This document shows, piece after piece, positions 49,159 to 56,921 of a DNA stretch of 64,000 nucleotides. Position numbers and translations under genes: made by a program. Source of the DNA: JAOUGY01 sp963825585. GTDB lineage: Bacteria; Actinomycetota; Acidimicrobiia; Spongiisociales; ZC4RG35. Positions within the stretch are counted from its first letter, which is position 1. Each line of letters begins with the position of its first letter. A model generated the notes under the pieces. The model made no database searches. It saw only the letters and a program-made list of their open reading frames with translations, and had not been told where the DNA came from. The stretch spans positions 1-64,000 of the forward strand of contig CAWGTX010000007.1 of assembly GCA_963825585.1 (NCBI GenBank). Direction: 5' to 3'.

Positions 49159-50073
49159 TCAGTCCGGCGAACCGGTGTTGGTGAAGGTGAACACCTTGCG
49201 ATCGCCGTCGCTGGTCTCGATCGTCACATCGAAGGTCTCGCCGACGGGAGCGCCTTCGAAGAACACCTTCAGGTCCCAGTGACCCGTCTTGCCGACCTCG
49301 ACCCGGCCGGATCCGTACGGGGAGCCCACCTCGACCACGAGCCCGGTGCGGCCGGTCCCGTAGAAGACGTCGTAGGGCGGGTCCTCATCACACGAGCCGT
49401 ACTTCTGGGCGGCCGAGAAGGCGAGCACAGCCTCTTCGTCGTCGCCCTTGCCGTCGTCGCCCTTGCCGTCGTCGCCCTTGCCGTCATCACCCTTGCCGTC
49501 ATCACCCTTGCCTTCATCACCCTTGCCTTCATCATCCTTCGGCTTCTCGCCCTCGTTGTCGCCGCCTGCCAGCACCACGGTGACCGAGGCCTTGGAGATG
49601 TTCCCAGCCGAGTCGATTGCCTTCAGTGTGGCAACGTTCTGGCCGGGTGAGAGCCACAGAACGATCGACCACGAGCCGTCGTCGGCAACCGTTGCCTCGA
49701 ACTCGCCCGCGAACACCCGGGCACCGGGCTCGGTGGTCCCTTCGAACACCACCTCCCTCTGCTCGAACACCTGTCCTTCGGACGGCGACGAGATCACGAT
49801 CCCGGGGGCGGACGTGTCGACCGGGACCGTGGTCGTGTTCTTCGGTTCGCTGGTGGTGGTGGTTTCGGGTTTGGTCGTGGTCGTGGTCTCCGGCTTGGTC
49901 GTGGTCGTGGTCTCCGGCTTCGTCGTCGAGGTGGTCTCGGAGACATCGGCCTCCGGCTGCGCCAGGGCCGGTGGCACTGGTTCGTCGTCCAACAGCCCAC
50001 CGATCTGGGCGGTCGCCATCCCGGCGACAAGCATCACCGAGAAGCCGGCGAAGAACATCACTGCTCGTCTCAT
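49159..50073 (-). CDS. Secreted protein paralogous to the anti-sigma-like ectodomain
   Basis: The ATG at 50073 opens a 304-residue exported protein. The signal peptide is MRRAVMFFAGFSVMLVAGMA with a TAQ site. A Thr/Pro-rich linker (TTTTKPET repeats) follows, then an Ig-like domain (EPGARVFAGEFEATVADDGS and DSAGNISKASVTVVLAG), a run of six GKGDD pentapeptides, and a second Ig-like domain (PPYDVFYGTGRTGLVVEVG and DLKVFFEGAPVGETFDVTIE). Both domains match the membrane protein at 50878. It is probably released outside the cell. It diverges from the ECF sigma gene across a dyad at 50243-50290. Confidence 0.85.
   Translation of the reverse strand: MRRAVMFFAGFSVMLVAGMATAQIGGLLDDEPVPPALAQPEADVSETTSTTKPETTTTTKPETTTTTKPETTTTSEPKNTTTVPVDTSAPGIVISSPSEGQVFEQREVVFEGTTEPGARVFAGEFEATVADDGSWSIVLWLSPGQNVATLKAIDSAGNISKASVTVVLAGGDNEGEKPKDDEGKGDEGKGDDGKGDDGKGDDGKGDDGKGDDEEAVLAFSAAQKYGSCDEDPPYDVFYGTGRTGLVVEVGSPYGSGRVEVGKTGHWDLKVFFEGAPVGETFDVTIETSDGDRKVFTFTNTGSPD
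49436..49542 (-). repeat. 15-bp minisatellite encoding GKGDD units
   Basis: About six 15-base units of the type ggcaagggcgacgac encode consecutive GKGDD pentapeptides in the secreted protein. The copies are nearly identical, with third-position changes in three of them. Slippage here would change the linker length without breaking the frame. Confidence 0.85.
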
Positions 50074-50242
50074 CTTCTTCACTCCCTGTTGTTGCGGCAC
50101 GGTTCGTACCGCGCCTTCCCCCGCCGGGATCCGGTCCTTCGACCGCGACCCGGGCGCTGATTCACCGCCAGGCCCCGAGCGCCGCCCCAGCGCATCGACA
50201 CCTGCCATCCACTACCGGCACACTCGTCTGCGGGCGGCGGAC

Positions 50243-50290
50243 GGTTTACCGGTCCGGGAGAAATCATCGAAAAAGCGCTCCCGGTAAACC
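50243..50290. promoter_or_regulatory. Dyad in the divergent sigma/secreted-protein promoter
   Basis: GGTTTACCGG (50243-50252) and CCGGTAAACC (50281-50290) are perfect 10-bp arms; inner CCGGGAG and CTCCCGG also pair. The dyad lies between the secreted-protein gene and the ECF sigma gene, so it could be an operator, a pair of sigma-recognised promoters or a hairpin. Confidence 0.65.
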
Positions 50291-50368
50291 TGGGACGGCC
50301 GATGGAACGAGTGACACTGAAGACCAAATCAGATGCTCGATAGCGCACGAAACCAGCGACGTGTTCGC

Positions 50369-50881
50369 ATGACTTCCGAGGAACCGGTGGTGCTGGGGCT
50401 CGAATCGTTCGAGTCCTTCTATCGGCGCGAGTTCCGGCCGATGGTGGCACTCGCCTTCGCCCTCTCGGGGAGCCGTCTGGCCGCCGAAGATCTGGCCCAG
50501 GAGGCGATGATGGTTGCGCACCGGCGCTGGGCCGAGGTTGCCCGGCTCGAGCGGCCCGACGCCTGGGTTCGCCGGGTGGTGTCGAACATGTCGGTGTCGG
50601 CATACCGGAAGCGGGCCTCGGAAGCCCGGGCGCTCGCTCGCCTTGCCGGACGCCGACAAGAGGTGCTGCCTGCCATGGAGCCGGCAGACGACGAATTCTG
50701 GAAGGCGGTTCGCGCCCTGCCCACCCGGCAGGCGCAGGCCTTGGCCCTTCACTATCTCGAGGACCTCCCCGTTGCCGAGATCGCCGAAGTGCTCGACTGC
50801 AGCCCTTCGACTGCGAAGGTCCATCTGTTTCGGGGCCGCAAGAACCTGGCTGCCGCACTTGGCATGGAGGAAGGGCGATGA
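50369..50881 (+). CDS. ECF-type sigma-70 factor
   Basis: The start at 50369 gives 170 residues; an ATG at 50333 would add 12. Region 2 is FYRREFRPMVALAFALSGSR and DLAQEAMMVAHRRWAEV; region 4 is ALPTRQAQALALHYLEDLPV and EVLDCSPSTAKVHLFRGRKN, with an HTH. ECF factors direct RNA polymerase to envelope- or stress-response promoters. It overlaps the membrane partner by four bases (ATGA), the usual sigma/anti-sigma order. No ribosome site is clear for either start. Confidence 0.9.
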   Translation: MTSEEPVVLGLESFESFYRREFRPMVALAFALSGSRLAAEDLAQEAMMVAHRRWAEVARLERPDAWVRRVVSNMSVSAYRKRASEARALARLAGRRQEVLPAMEPADDEFWKAVRALPTRQAQALALHYLEDLPVAEIAEVLDCSPSTAKVHLFRGRKNLAAALGMEEGR

Positions 50882-51816
50882 TCGATCTCGACGCACGGGC
50901 GCGGGCTGCGGCCGATGGTCTGAAGGCCTCGGTCGGGTCGGCGGATCTCAGGCTGGCGTCGGCGCTTCCCGGAACTGTGACGTCATGGCCACCGTGGGCG
51001 ATGTTCGCGGCGGGGGCTGCCGTGGCCGGTGCCGTCGTCGTCGCAACCGTTGTGGATGTGCCGGAGATGGAGGAGCCGGTCACGGCCACGACCGTGACCA
51101 CCACCGTCGCCGAGTCGACCACCACCGTGGATACGGCGCCCACCAGTGCGGGAACGGTCCCGCCGGCTACCGGTGCGCCTGTCGTCACCGCTCCAGCCAC
51201 GACGGCGCCCACCCTCGACACCACTCCACCACCGATCACCATCACCGATCCGGCCGATGGGAGCGAAACCGACGAGTCCAGGATCACCTTCCGGGGCACC
51301 ACCGAGCCGGGAGCCAGCGTGTTCGCCGGCGACTTCGAGGCCACGGTCGCCGACGACGGCTCATGGTCGATCGTGCTGCTGCTGTCGCCTGGTGAGACCA
51401 CGGCCCGCTTCGTCGCCGTCGATGCCGCAGGGAACGAGGCGTCGGCGTCAGTCACCGTCACCCTGATCGTCCCCGAACCCGAGACCACCACAACGACGAA
51501 ACCGAAGGACGAACCCGAGACCACCACGACCACCAAGCCGGTGGAGGAGGAGGTGGCACCCTTCACCGCCGTCGCCTCCTTCGGGGTCTGCGCCGAGGAA
51601 CCCCCCTGGGACGTCTACTTCGGCACCGGCGAGCCCGGGACGGCGGTACAGATCACCTCGCCGTACGGTTTGGGCAGCACGGTGGTCCGCTCCGACGGAT
51701 CATGGGAGGTCAAGGTGTTCTTCCCCGACGCCCCGATCGGCAAGTCCTTCGACGTGACCGTGACCGACGAACTCGGCCGCACGAAGGGCTTCGGATTCAC
51801 CCACACGGAGGCGTAG
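50878..51816 (+). CDS. Membrane-anchored anti-sigma-like protein with Ig-like ectodomain
   Basis: This 312-residue protein has a short cytoplasmic N-terminus (MIDLDARARAAADGLKASVG), one membrane segment at about residues 40-62 (WAMFAAGAAVAGAVVVATVV), a Thr-rich linker, and two Ig-like domains. The first holds EPGASVFAGDFEATVADDGS and DAAGNEASASVTVTL; the second holds PPWDVYFGTGEPGTAVQITS and WEVKVFFPDAPIGKSFDVTV. Translation coupling with the ECF factor suggests an anti-sigma role, though no ZAS motif is visible. Both ectodomain halves recur in the secreted protein at 49159. Confidence 0.85.
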   Translation: MIDLDARARAAADGLKASVGSADLRLASALPGTVTSWPPWAMFAAGAAVAGAVVVATVVDVPEMEEPVTATTVTTTVAESTTTVDTAPTSAGTVPPATGAPVVTAPATTAPTLDTTPPPITITDPADGSETDESRITFRGTTEPGASVFAGDFEATVADDGSWSIVLLLSPGETTARFVAVDAAGNEASASVTVTLIVPEPETTTTTKPKDEPETTTTTKPVEEEVAPFTAVASFGVCAEEPPWDVYFGTGEPGTAVQITSPYGLGSTVVRSDGSWEVKVFFPDAPIGKSFDVTVTDELGRTKGFGFTHTEA

Positions 51817-51893
51817 ACCGGCAACTCGACACCGGCGCCATACGTTGACGGCGCCGCAGGCGGCCGTTCCGGAACCTGTCCCCGACGAGAAGA

Positions 51894-51913
51894 GCCCCCG
51901 GCGGACCGGGGGC
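51894..51913. terminator. Bidirectional hairpin terminator
   Basis: GCCCCCGG (51894-51901) and CCGGGGGC (51906-51913) pair perfectly around CGGA, between the anti-sigma-like gene and the convergent Gfo/Idh/MocA gene. Confidence 0.8.
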
Positions 51914-51937
51914 CCTCAGCACTCGGGTGCACGCCGC

Positions 51938-53008
51938 TCAGCTGGAGGCGACCGCTCCCAGCGCTTCTGCGATGTCGGCCTGGGACAACGGAAGCTCCAC
52001 CACCTGGTTGCGCTCGGCCGACAGGTCGGCGGCCAGGTAAACCTCCATCGTCTGGCGGGCCAGCCGGGGCTCCACCATCACGTCACGATCGAAGGCCACC
52101 GCCTCGAGGAAGTGGATGGTCTCGCGCTCCATGGGACCGGCGTAGACGTGATCCACGTACTCGCCGGGCATGGTGGAGAGCGGGAACTGCACACCCTTGT
52201 CGACGGTGTTGAAGATGATGTCCTTGTGGGACGCATCCATCAGCAGGGCTCCGTCGGTGCCCAGCACCTCGATCCAGGTCGAGGCGAAGTTGGGATAGCC
52301 GGGGGGTAGCGACCATCCGCCGCCCACGTTCACCACCACGCCGTCATCCATGGTCACCGTGATGTACTGGACATCGGGCACGCCCTGGTCACGACGTGCG
52401 CCCCACGCCACCTGGCTGTAGACACGCACCGGGCGGCGTGGCTCGAGCAACCAGAACGAGAAGTCGAGGTCGTGGGTGGCCTCCATCGCCGCCGGCGACA
52501 GCTTGGTGCGGCTGCCGATCTTGGCGCCCAGCGAACGGGCGATGTGTCGGCTCACCAGCACGCTCACCGGATCACCCAGCGACCCGTCGTTGAGGCTCCG
52601 CTTGGCGAGCGCCTGCTTGGCGTTGAACCGCTGCGAATAGCCGATCGTGAACTTGAGTCCCTTGGCCTCGGCGATCTCGATCAGCTCGTCGGCCTCTTCC
52701 AGGGTGATGGCGATCGGCTTCTCGAGCAGCACGTGCTTGCCTGCCTCGAGCGCCGCCTTCGTCATCGGGTAGTGGGTGGTCTCGGGGGTGGCCGAGATCA
52801 TCAACACCTGGATGTCGGGGTTGGTGATGAGCGCCTGCCAGTCGGTGGTGGCGGTGACCGCACCGGTCATCGCCGCCACCTCGGCCAGTCTGGCCTCGTT
52901 GGTTTCGGCGATGTGCAGATCGCCCACGAGTGCGCTGTTGGCACAGGCCACGGCGCGGATGCCTCCGCACCAGCCGGGACCGATGACGCCTACGTTGAGT
53001 GGTTCCAT
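51938..53008 (-). CDS. Gfo/Idh/MocA-family dehydrogenase
   Basis: The 356-residue protein starts MEPLNVGVIGPGWCGGIRAV, a Rossmann motif; the family lysine block is KHVLLEKPIAI, and HDLDFSFWLLEP lies in the substrate domain. It is the last gene of a leftward set with a second Gfo/Idh/MocA protein (53034) and an amidohydrolase (54149). Pairs of such dehydrogenases often act on one sugar-like or cyclitol substrate, or one may be inactive. No cofactor preference is visible. Confidence 0.92.
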   Translation of the reverse strand: MEPLNVGVIGPGWCGGIRAVACANSALVGDLHIAETNEARLAEVAAMTGAVTATTDWQALITNPDIQVLMISATPETTHYPMTKAALEAGKHVLLEKPIAITLEEADELIEIAEAKGLKFTIGYSQRFNAKQALAKRSLNDGSLGDPVSVLVSRHIARSLGAKIGSRTKLSPAAMEATHDLDFSFWLLEPRRPVRVYSQVAWGARRDQGVPDVQYITVTMDDGVVVNVGGGWSLPPGYPNFASTWIEVLGTDGALLMDASHKDIIFNTVDKGVQFPLSTMPGEYVDHVYAGPMERETIHFLEAVAFDRDVMVEPRLARQTMEVYLAADLSAERNQVVELPLSQADIAEALGAVASS

Positions 53009-53033
53009 GAGCCGGGTCCTTTCGTCGTCTGGT

Positions 53034-54143
53034 CTAGGTGAGGTCGGAGGGTTGGATCGGCAGCTTCACCGGGAGACCGGTTCGGGCCGACTTGTCCATC
53101 GCCATGGTCAGCAGCAGGTTGCGGTGACCTTCGGCGGCGGTGGCATGCGGGGTCTTGATGCCGGTGGTGAGCTTGTTGTACCAGGTCAGGGTCTCCTCGC
53201 GCATCGGGCCCCACAGCATCCCGTCTGAGAGGTCTCCGGGCGGATAGCTGCCGATGAAGTCGACGTGCCGGGGCGCCGGCGGCTTGAAGCCCTTGGATGT
53301 GTATCCGGCCGGCTGGCCAATCTCCGAGGCCAGGATGACGTCGCGGTGGGTGTCCTCGATGTCGATGACGCCCTTGGTGCCGACGATGCCGATCTCGAGG
53401 CCGTACACCGCTCCCGGCCACTCGGTGGGCAGTGCCCAGTTGATGTTCATCGAGAAGATCGTGCCGTCGTGCATCGTGAAGACACCGAACGTGGCGTCCT
53501 TGGTGCCGAGCTCGGCCAGCGTCTTGTCGACCGACCGGGCGTACACCTCGACCGGCTCCTTGCCCTCCAACAGCCACATCGACATGTCGAGGCTGTGGGT
53601 GCCCGACACCACCATCGGTGTGAGGTTGCCCCGGTCCTCGGTTTTGATGAGGGTGGCGATCGGCACCATCCGGTTCATGAACGCCCGGGTGACCACCGAG
53701 GTGACCTCACCGATCTGGCCGTCGCGGAGCCGCTGTTTGACGGTGAGGAACCGGCGACGGAACCGCTGGGTGTAGCCCATGACGGCGTCGATGCCGTTGG
53801 CCTCGATGGCGGCGAGCACTTCGGCCGACTCGTGGGGGTTGGTGGCGAGGGGCTTTTCGATGAAGAGCGGCACACCCCGCTCCACCGACAGCATGATCGG
53901 CTCGACGTGTTCGTTCTCGGCGGTGGCGACGATGACCGCCGTCACCTCCGGACGGGCGAGCAACGTCTTCACATCGGTGGTCACGAAGTCGGCGTTGACG
54001 TCGGCGGCCAGCTTCTGGGCGGTCTCCTCGTGCATGTCACACAGGCCGATCCACCCAACGGCCCGGGTCTCCCGAGCGAGCACCGCCCGGATGCGCCCAA
54101 TGGTGCCGCACCCGATGATGGCGAGTCCAATGGGTTCAGACAT
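53034..54143 (-). CDS. Gfo/Idh/MocA-family dehydrogenase
   Basis: The ATG at 54143, with GGAG eight bases upstream, gives 369 residues; a GTG at 54152 overlapping the previous stop is possible. Features are IGLAIIGCGTIGRIRAV, VPLFIEKPLATNP with the conserved lysine, and GYTQRFRRRFLTVKQR. It resembles the dehydrogenase at 51938 in order and length, with limited identity. It sits between the amidohydrolase and that gene, so the three are probably cotranscribed under operator-like site 8. Confidence 0.92.
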   Translation of the reverse strand: MSEPIGLAIIGCGTIGRIRAVLARETRAVGWIGLCDMHEETAQKLAADVNADFVTTDVKTLLARPEVTAVIVATAENEHVEPIMLSVERGVPLFIEKPLATNPHESAEVLAAIEANGIDAVMGYTQRFRRRFLTVKQRLRDGQIGEVTSVVTRAFMNRMVPIATLIKTEDRGNLTPMVVSGTHSLDMSMWLLEGKEPVEVYARSVDKTLAELGTKDATFGVFTMHDGTIFSMNINWALPTEWPGAVYGLEIGIVGTKGVIDIEDTHRDVILASEIGQPAGYTSKGFKPPAPRHVDFIGSYPPGDLSDGMLWGPMREETLTWYNKLTTGIKTPHATAAEGHRNLLLTMAMDKSARTGLPVKLPIQPSDLT

Positions 54144-54148
54144 GTCCG

Positions 54149-55213
54149 TCACTCCAATCCGAGCAGTCGGGCGGCGTTACCGCTGGTGATGGCGGCCAGC
54201 GCCGCCAGGTCGTCTCCCACCGCACGGGAGATGAGGCCGACCGGGTCCACCTCGCCCATGTCATAGGGGTAGTCGGTGCCGAGCACGATGCGCTCTGCGC
54301 CGTACTTCTGGATCAGGAACGACAGCTGGTCCTCGGCGAACACCATCGAGTCGAGGTAGAACTGCTTCATGTACTCGCTGGGCGGCTTGGGCAGCCCTTC
54401 GCGTACGTCCGCCCGGGCGTGATAGGCGTGATCCATGCGAGCGGCGTAGGCGGGGAGGTATCCGCCACCATGCACCAGCACGATCTTGATGTCGGGATGC
54501 CGCTCCATGACACCGTTGAAGATCAGGTGACCGGCGGCGAGTGTCGCTTCGATGGGATGGCCGAACACGTTGATCATGTAGTGGTGGCCGAGACGCGCCT
54601 GGTTGTCGTGGCCGTTGGAGTGGATCACCACGACCGCACCCAGCCGCTCGACCTCGTCCCAGAACGGCTCGAGACGCGGGGCGGAGAGCTCTTCGTCCTC
54701 GACCCGGGTGGCGACCTGGATGCCGGGGAACCCGAGGTCGGTGACGCAGCGCCGCAGCTCGGCGATGGCCATCTCGGTGTTCTGGAGCGGCATGTTGCCC
54801 ATGCCCATCAACCGGTCCGGTGCGGCGGCCACAAGGTTGGCGAGGTCGTCGTTCATGCTGGGGAAGACGTCGGCGGCGACGTCATCGGCCGCCCAGTAGT
54901 ACATCTGCGGGGGGAAGTGGGCGACGCACTGGATGTCCACGCCCATCTTGTCCATGTCGCCGAGGCGAACGTCCAGCGACTCCATCTGGGGCCGAATCGA
55001 CGCCATGTGCTTCTTGTTCACCTCGCGGGTGAGGTCACTTCCGATGGTGAGCGACACCTTGCCGCGGCGATCCGCCTCGGCGTGCATCCGCTCCATCACC
55101 GGCTTGCTCTCCCAATGGCAATGAAGGTCGACGACACGACCGGTCTTGCCGTTCCGGGCGCCGGAGCCTCCCCCGGCGGGCATGGCAGCCCGGTTGACAC
55201 ATGAGATGAACAA
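54149..55213 (-). CDS. Amidohydrolase family 2 (ACMSD-like) enzyme
   Basis: AGGAGG seven bases upstream favours the TTG at 55213; the upstream TTG at 55234 lacks such a site. The product has about 354 residues with VVDLHCHWE (HxH), LVHGGGYLPAYAARMDHA and IVLGTDYPYDMGEVDPVGLI. It is closest in the window to the amidohydrolase at 56922 (shared YARMDHA-like, PPSEYMKQFYLDS and TDYPYDMG blocks). It leads the three-gene unit with two Gfo/Idh/MocA proteins under operator-like site 8. Confidence 0.9.
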   Translation of the reverse strand: MFISCVNRAAMPAGGGSGARNGKTGRVVDLHCHWESKPVMERMHAEADRRGKVSLTIGSDLTREVNKKHMASIRPQMESLDVRLGDMDKMGVDIQCVAHFPPQMYYWAADDVAADVFPSMNDDLANLVAAAPDRLMGMGNMPLQNTEMAIAELRRCVTDLGFPGIQVATRVEDEELSAPRLEPFWDEVERLGAVVVIHSNGHDNQARLGHHYMINVFGHPIEATLAAGHLIFNGVMERHPDIKIVLVHGGGYLPAYAARMDHAYHARADVREGLPKPPSEYMKQFYLDSMVFAEDQLSFLIQKYGAERIVLGTDYPYDMGEVDPVGLISRAVGDDLAALAAITSGNAARLLGLE

Positions 55214-55240
55214 ACTCAGTCCTCCTGAACTCAACGCTCG

Positions 55241-55264
55241 ATCCTGCAGGATATATGTTATCGG
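55241..55264 (+). promoter_or_regulatory. Catabolic operator-like site 8
   Basis: ATCCTGCAGGATATATG followed by TTATCGG is one of the best matches; its CCTGCAGG centre is a perfect palindrome. It lies 27 bases upstream of the preferred amidohydrolase start. Confidence 0.72.
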
Positions 55265-55285
55265 GCGGGAGCGTCGGGGCGAAGC

Positions 55286-56179
55286 TCAGGTTGCGGGGAC
55301 GATGGTGGGGACGTCTCCGGTGTCCGGGCCGGGACCCCAGGCGCCGATCTCATCGGCAACGTCGACATCGGCGTTCATGAGGATCTCGACCGCCCAGGCG
55401 TTGAACAGGTCGGGTCCCTGGCTCTCCACCCCATAGATCAGGACCTCCTCGCGTACCGAGTCGGCCGAAGGGGCGTCACGCTCGGTGACCTTGGCGACGA
55501 AGATGGCACCGTCGCCGGCCGGTCTGGCATAGGACACTCCGACCTCGCCATCGAGTGCCACCGGCGCCAGTGCCTGACCGTGATCGATGGGCGAGGCACA
55601 CCCCATGTCGAGTCGCGCCGTACGGTCCGGGTAGACATCGAAGATGGCGTCGAGGTCTTCGCCGGCGTCAACCCGTGCCTGGATGTCGGGTACCAGCTCG
55701 GCGTCGGCCAGGTTCAGGACCACCATGCACACCCGCGAGTTCACCGAGAGGAATCCCCGGTACGCCTCGTCGAAGTCGAACCCGTGACCGTCGGAACGGA
55801 CGAGCTTCTCTTCGAGCTCGCTTCGGATCACATCGAGTTCGGCTTCGAGCATGATCCGGTCACGGGTGACGCCCCGCTCCTGGAGCACCGCATCGATGTC
55901 CTCACCCAGCCCCCGAGTCCGATTGTCGAAGGCCTCGGTGAGCTCGGCCTCGGGGACGGCATACTGGAAGTCGGCCTGCGCCCCGGCGGTGAGCAGCCGG
56001 TGGAGCACGAGCAGGTAAAGGCTCGATGCCCGCTCCTCGACCACCGTCGAGTCACCGGCGGCGTTGAGAGCGCTCAGCTCATCGGCCGACACATCGACAC
56101 CGTCGACCGTTGCCACAACCCCGGGAGCGGACGTACAGGCGGCGAGCAGCAGCATCAGGGCGACGATCGAAGATCTCAT
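55286..56179 (-). CDS. Lipoprotein with SurA-like N-terminal domain (PpiC-type foldase-like)
   Basis: The ATG at 56179 gives 297 residues. The start MRSSIVALMLLLAACTSAPG has a lipobox (LAAC), so the protein is anchored to the outer face of the membrane. VVATVDGVDVSADELSALN is typical of SurA/PrsA N-terminal domains. A region around RVCMVVLNLADAELVPDIQA and FVAKVTERDAPSADSVREEV resembles a parvulin prolyl isomerase, but with poor conservation of active residues. It may help extracytoplasmic folding. It is flanked by repeats and is not linked to the catabolic genes. Confidence 0.8.
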   Translation of the reverse strand: MRSSIVALMLLLAACTSAPGVVATVDGVDVSADELSALNAAGDSTVVEERASSLYLLVLHRLLTAGAQADFQYAVPEAELTEAFDNRTRGLGEDIDAVLQERGVTRDRIMLEAELDVIRSELEEKLVRSDGHGFDFDEAYRGFLSVNSRVCMVVLNLADAELVPDIQARVDAGEDLDAIFDVYPDRTARLDMGCASPIDHGQALAPVALDGEVGVSYARPAGDGAIFVAKVTERDAPSADSVREEVLIYGVESQGPDLFNAWAVEILMNADVDVADEIGAWGPGPDTGDVPTIVPAT

Positions 56180-56322
56180 GGATCGCCGATGGTATCGACC
56201 GAGACCGACTGTGCACTCGCTCCTCTGGTTCCGGGCACTCAACGAGACCGAGCTGACAGGGACCGCCGACCAGACCTGTCCGGGGATGGTCAACACGTCG
56301 ACAGGCCAGGACCCGGACTCCG

Positions 56323-56358
56323 GTCCTGTTGACCCGTAGACCCGTGGACCTGTCGACC
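56323..56358. repeat. GTTGACC/GTAGACC repeat, copy 1
   Basis: gtcctgttgacccgtagacc followed by cgtggacctgtcgacc contains several GTNGACC units in the spacer between the lipoprotein and the CMD gene. A related stretch is at 63054-63092. A run of overlapping gtcgac-like words extends a little further on each side. Confidence 0.6.
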
Positions 56359-56401
56359 GCTCTGCGAGTGGATCCACTGCCCCATCCCCAGCTGGTCGAC
56401 C

Positions 56402-56920
56402 TCAACAGGCGTCGCAGGCGCCCATGATGAACCCGAGCATGGTGTAGTACCCGACGGTGGCTGCGAGTTCGACCACCCCACCGTCGCCGAGCAGGTCCTT
56501 TGCCCGGGCGAACGTCGCGTCGGACACGGTTGCCGTCCCGCTCAGCTCGTTGACGAAGTCCATGAGCGTGGCTTCGGCATCGGTCAGCACCACCGAGCTG
56601 CCCTTCTCGAGATAGTCCATCACCTCGGGCCTGACGCCGGCCTTGCGGGCGAGAGGAGCGTGACTGTCCCATTCGAAGGCACACCCGAGGGCGATGGCGG
56701 CGGTCACGATCACCAGCTCCCGATCGTGATCCGAGAGCGACGACTCGTAGCGGATCTTGCCGCCGAGCTCCGCCATCGGCTGGGCGATACCGGGTGCGTG
56801 CAACATCACCTCGTAGGGGCGGATCATCGAGCCGCGGCTCTCCACCACCCAGTTGAAGGTGGCCCGCTGGTCCTCGGTCATGTCGTCGGTCAGCTCTGTG
56901 AACAAGCGGATCCGTGCCAT
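56402..56920 (-). CDS. CMD-fold protein
   Basis: The 172-residue protein has the alpha-helical CMD core: SLSDHDRELVIVTAAIALGC, then AFEWDSHAPLARKAGVRPEV. A single cysteine at GCAFEW stands where many AhpD-like proteins have CxxC, although a CDAC pair is found at the extreme C-terminus. It is the last gene after the amidohydrolase at 56922, with one base between them. The combination amidohydrolase plus CMD protein recurs three times in the window. Confidence 0.85.
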   Translation of the reverse strand: MARIRLFTELTDDMTEDQRATFNWVVESRGSMIRPYEVMLHAPGIAQPMAELGGKIRYESSLSDHDRELVIVTAAIALGCAFEWDSHAPLARKAGVRPEVMDYLEKGSSVVLTDAEATLMDFVNELSGTATVSDATFARAKDLLGDGGVVELAATVGYYTMLGFIMGACDAC

Positions 56921-56921
56921 C

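Noticed and set aside
49436..49542. Possible CRISPR-like array of short regular repeats
   Set aside because: Units are 15 bases without spacers and lie in frame in a gene, so this is a coding minisatellite.
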